Shown here one piece after another: positions 22,839 to 24,194 of a DNA stretch of 24,194 nucleotides. The stretch covers positions 1 to 24,194 of the forward strand of contig CAVFBE010000066.1 in assembly GCA_963620745.1 (NCBI GenBank). The letters run 5' to 3'. The DNA comes from RUG420 sp963620745. Lineage in GTDB: Bacteria > Bacillota > Clostridia > Oscillospirales > Acutalibacteraceae. The position numbers and the translations under genes were made by a program. Position 1 is the stretch's first letter. Each line of letters opens with the position of its first letter. Below the pieces are notes generated by a model. The model searched no databases, had not been told where the DNA came from, and saw nothing but the letters and a program-made list of their open reading frames with translations.

Positions 22839-24050
22839 TTAGTCTTTGTCTGCCATGGCAGCAATACCCGGGAGCTCTTTGCCTTCCAGGAATTCCAGAG
22901 AAGCACCGCCGCCGGTGGAAATGTGGGTCATCTTGTCACCGAAGCCAAGCTGGTTAACAGCAGCTGCGGAGTCACCACCACCGATTACGGTTACGGCGTC
23001 GGTTTCAGCAAGAGCCTTGGCAACAGCCAGGGTGCCCTTGGCAAGGGTCGGGTTTTCAAATACGCCCATAGGTCCGTTCCAAACAACGGTCTTAGCCTTG
23101 GAAACTGCTTCTGCATACAGCTGAGCAGTCTTCGGACCGATGTCACAGCCTTCGCAATCAGCTGGAATCTTGTCTACATCTACAACCTGGGTTTCTACCG
23201 GAGCATCAATGGGGTTCGGGAAATCTTTGACAACAACTACATCGACCGGGAGAAGGAGTTCTACGCCCTTGGCAGCAGCCTGTTCCATCATGTTCTTGCA
23301 GTAGTCAATCTTGGTTTCGTCCAGCAGGGACTTGCCCACCTGGTAGCCCTTTGCAGCAGCGAAGGTGTAGGACATGCCGCCGCCGATGATCAGGGTGTCA
23401 GCCTTGTCCAGCAGGTTTTCAATAACGGAAAGCTTGTCAGCAACCTTAGCGCCACCGAGGATGCAAACGAACGGACGGGCAGGATCATTGACAGCATTGC
23501 CAAGATACTTGATTTCTTTTTCAATCAGGTAACCGCAAACAGCTTCGTCTACGTAATCTACAACACCAACGGTGGAGCAGTGAGCTCTGTGAGCGGTACC
23601 AAATGCGTCATTTACAAAAACGTCGGCCAGGGAACCCAGTTCCTTAGAGAAGGCTTCTTCGTTCTTGGTTTCTTCTTTTCTGTAACGGGTGTTCTGCAGA
23701 AGAACAATGTCCCCGTCCTTCATGGCAGCAACGGCGGCCTTTGCGTTTTCACCGACAACGTTATCATCGGCGGCAAATTTTACTTCCTGGCCAAGCAGTT
23801 CAGACAGTCTGACTGCAACCGGTGCCAGGGACAGTTCCGGCTTCGGCTCTCCTTTCGGCTTGCCAAGGTGGGAGCAAAGGATTACTTTGCCGCCGTCGGC
23901 AACCAGCTTTTTAATGGTTGGCAGAGCAGCTACCAGACGGTTTTCGTCGGTGATTTTGCCATCCTTAAGTGGAACGTTGAAGTCACAGCGTACCAGTACG
24001 CGCTTGCCTTTAACGTTAATGTCGTCTACGGTTTTCTTGTTAAGAGTCAT
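22839..24050 (-). CDS. pgk: Phosphoglycerate kinase
   Basis: 403 residues, typical for bacterial PGK, which makes ATP and 3-phosphoglycerate from 1,3-bisphosphoglycerate. Signatures in order: VLVRCDFNVPL (18-28), SHLGKPKG (60-67), FVNDAFGTAHRAHCS, GGAKVADKLSVI, VWNGPMGVFE and IGGGDSAAAV near the C-terminus. The frame is open 18 codons beyond the ATG at 24050, but that extension reaches to within a few bases of the predicted transcript start. AAAGGGA is correctly placed for 24050, so the shorter start is chosen. First gene of the pgk-tpiA-gpmI operon. Confidence 0.97.
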   Translation of the reverse strand: MTLNKKTVDDINVKGKRVLVRCDFNVPLKDGKITDENRLVAALPTIKKLVADGGKVILCSHLGKPKGEPKPELSLAPVAVRLSELLGQEVKFAADDNVVGENAKAAVAAMKDGDIVLLQNTRYRKEETKNEEAFSKELGSLADVFVNDAFGTAHRAHCSTVGVVDYVDEAVCGYLIEKEIKYLGNAVNDPARPFVCILGGAKVADKLSVIENLLDKADTLIIGGGMSYTFAAAKGYQVGKSLLDETKIDYCKNMMEQAAAKGVELLLPVDVVVVKDFPNPIDAPVETQVVDVDKIPADCEGCDIGPKTAQLYAEAVSKAKTVVWNGPMGVFENPTLAKGTLAVAKALAETDAVTVIGGGDSAAAVNQLGFGDKMTHISTGGGASLEFLEGKELPGIAAMADKD

Positions 24051-24109
24051 ATTGAAGTCCCTTTCTGCATAAGCTTTGATAATAGAGAGTTTCTCCGTTT
24101 CCACAGTAA

Positions 24110-24137
24110 ATTATAGCGAAAAAACTAGTAGTGTCAA
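24110..24137 (-). promoter_or_regulatory. Promoter of the pgk-tpiA-gpmI operon
   Basis: On the minus strand a perfect TTGACA (24132-24137) and a perfect TATAAT (24110-24115) are 16 bp apart. The start of transcription should fall near 24103, leaving a ~50-nt leader. This is the strongest promoter-like sequence in the window and fits constitutive high expression of glycolysis. Confidence 0.85.
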
Positions 24138-24194
24138 AATGTTAACGAGCTTTTTTCACAGGCGTTTTTAGTTTCTCTGTTTTTGCCAAAAAAA

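Noticed and set aside
24051..24104. 18-residue N-terminal extension of pgk
   Set aside because: It starts at about the predicted transcription start and lacks a ribosome binding site; PGK homologues start at the later Met.
22803..24116. Long plus-strand open frames opposite pgk, tpiA, gpmI, ilvC and ilvD
   Set aside because: They mirror strongly biased codon use of well-identified genes, have no family resemblance and no ribosome binding sites.

Overview
The window reads as a chromosomal segment of a Gram-positive-type (Bacillota) bacterium, probably an anaerobe of the Clostridia or Negativicutes; the sequence does not settle which. Supporting signs are a T-box leader, near-consensus TTGACA/TAAAAT and TTGACA/TATAAT promoters, AGGAGG-like ribosome binding sites, short intrinsic terminators, a lipobox lipoprotein and moderate G+C. 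Nothing in it looks like a phage, plasmid or CRISPR locus.

Left part (1-5830): a left-truncated YgjP/SprT-like zinc metalloprotease carrying an in-frame 21-bp minisatellite; a sirtuin joined to it by an ATGA overlap; and a MurG/MGDG-synthase-like glycolipid glycosyltransferase followed by a strong terminator. Next comes the most unusual element, five tandem copies of a 134-bp unit rich in TTTGCCACAC/GTGTGGCAAA inverted repeats (about 2821-3484). Its distal edge runs into the 3' end of a convergent MATE exporter gene and supplies that protein's last ~25 residues. A divergent LysR regulator faces the exporter gene.

Centre (5881-18516, minus strand): one long branched-chain amino acid operon. 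It starts at a TTGACA/TAAAAT promoter and a T-box leader whose specifier is best read as Leu CUC, with a terminator/antiterminator. The order is ilvA-ridA-leuA-leuC-leuD-leuB-ilvB-ilvN-ilvC-ilvD and then a DUF815 AAA+ ATPase. Most junctions are overlaps or gaps of under 40 bp, and a GC-rich hairpin closes the unit. Together the genes cover threonine to 2-oxobutyrate, the shared acetohydroxyacid pathway to the Ile/Val oxoacids, and the isopropylmalate branch to the Leu oxoacid. RidA would clear the reactive imine released by IlvA. Only the transaminase is missing.

Right part (18639-24194, minus strand): a hemolysin III/PAQR-like membrane protein, a lipoprotein of unknown function with its own terminator, and a glycolytic operon pgk-tpiA-gpmI. 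That operon is driven by a TTGACA-16-TATAAT promoter and ends at a strong terminator; no gapA or eno is visible in the window.

The best candidates for something undescribed are the 134-bp structured repeat array with its capture of the exporter 3' end, and the coupling of an AAA+ ATPase of unknown function to ilvD.
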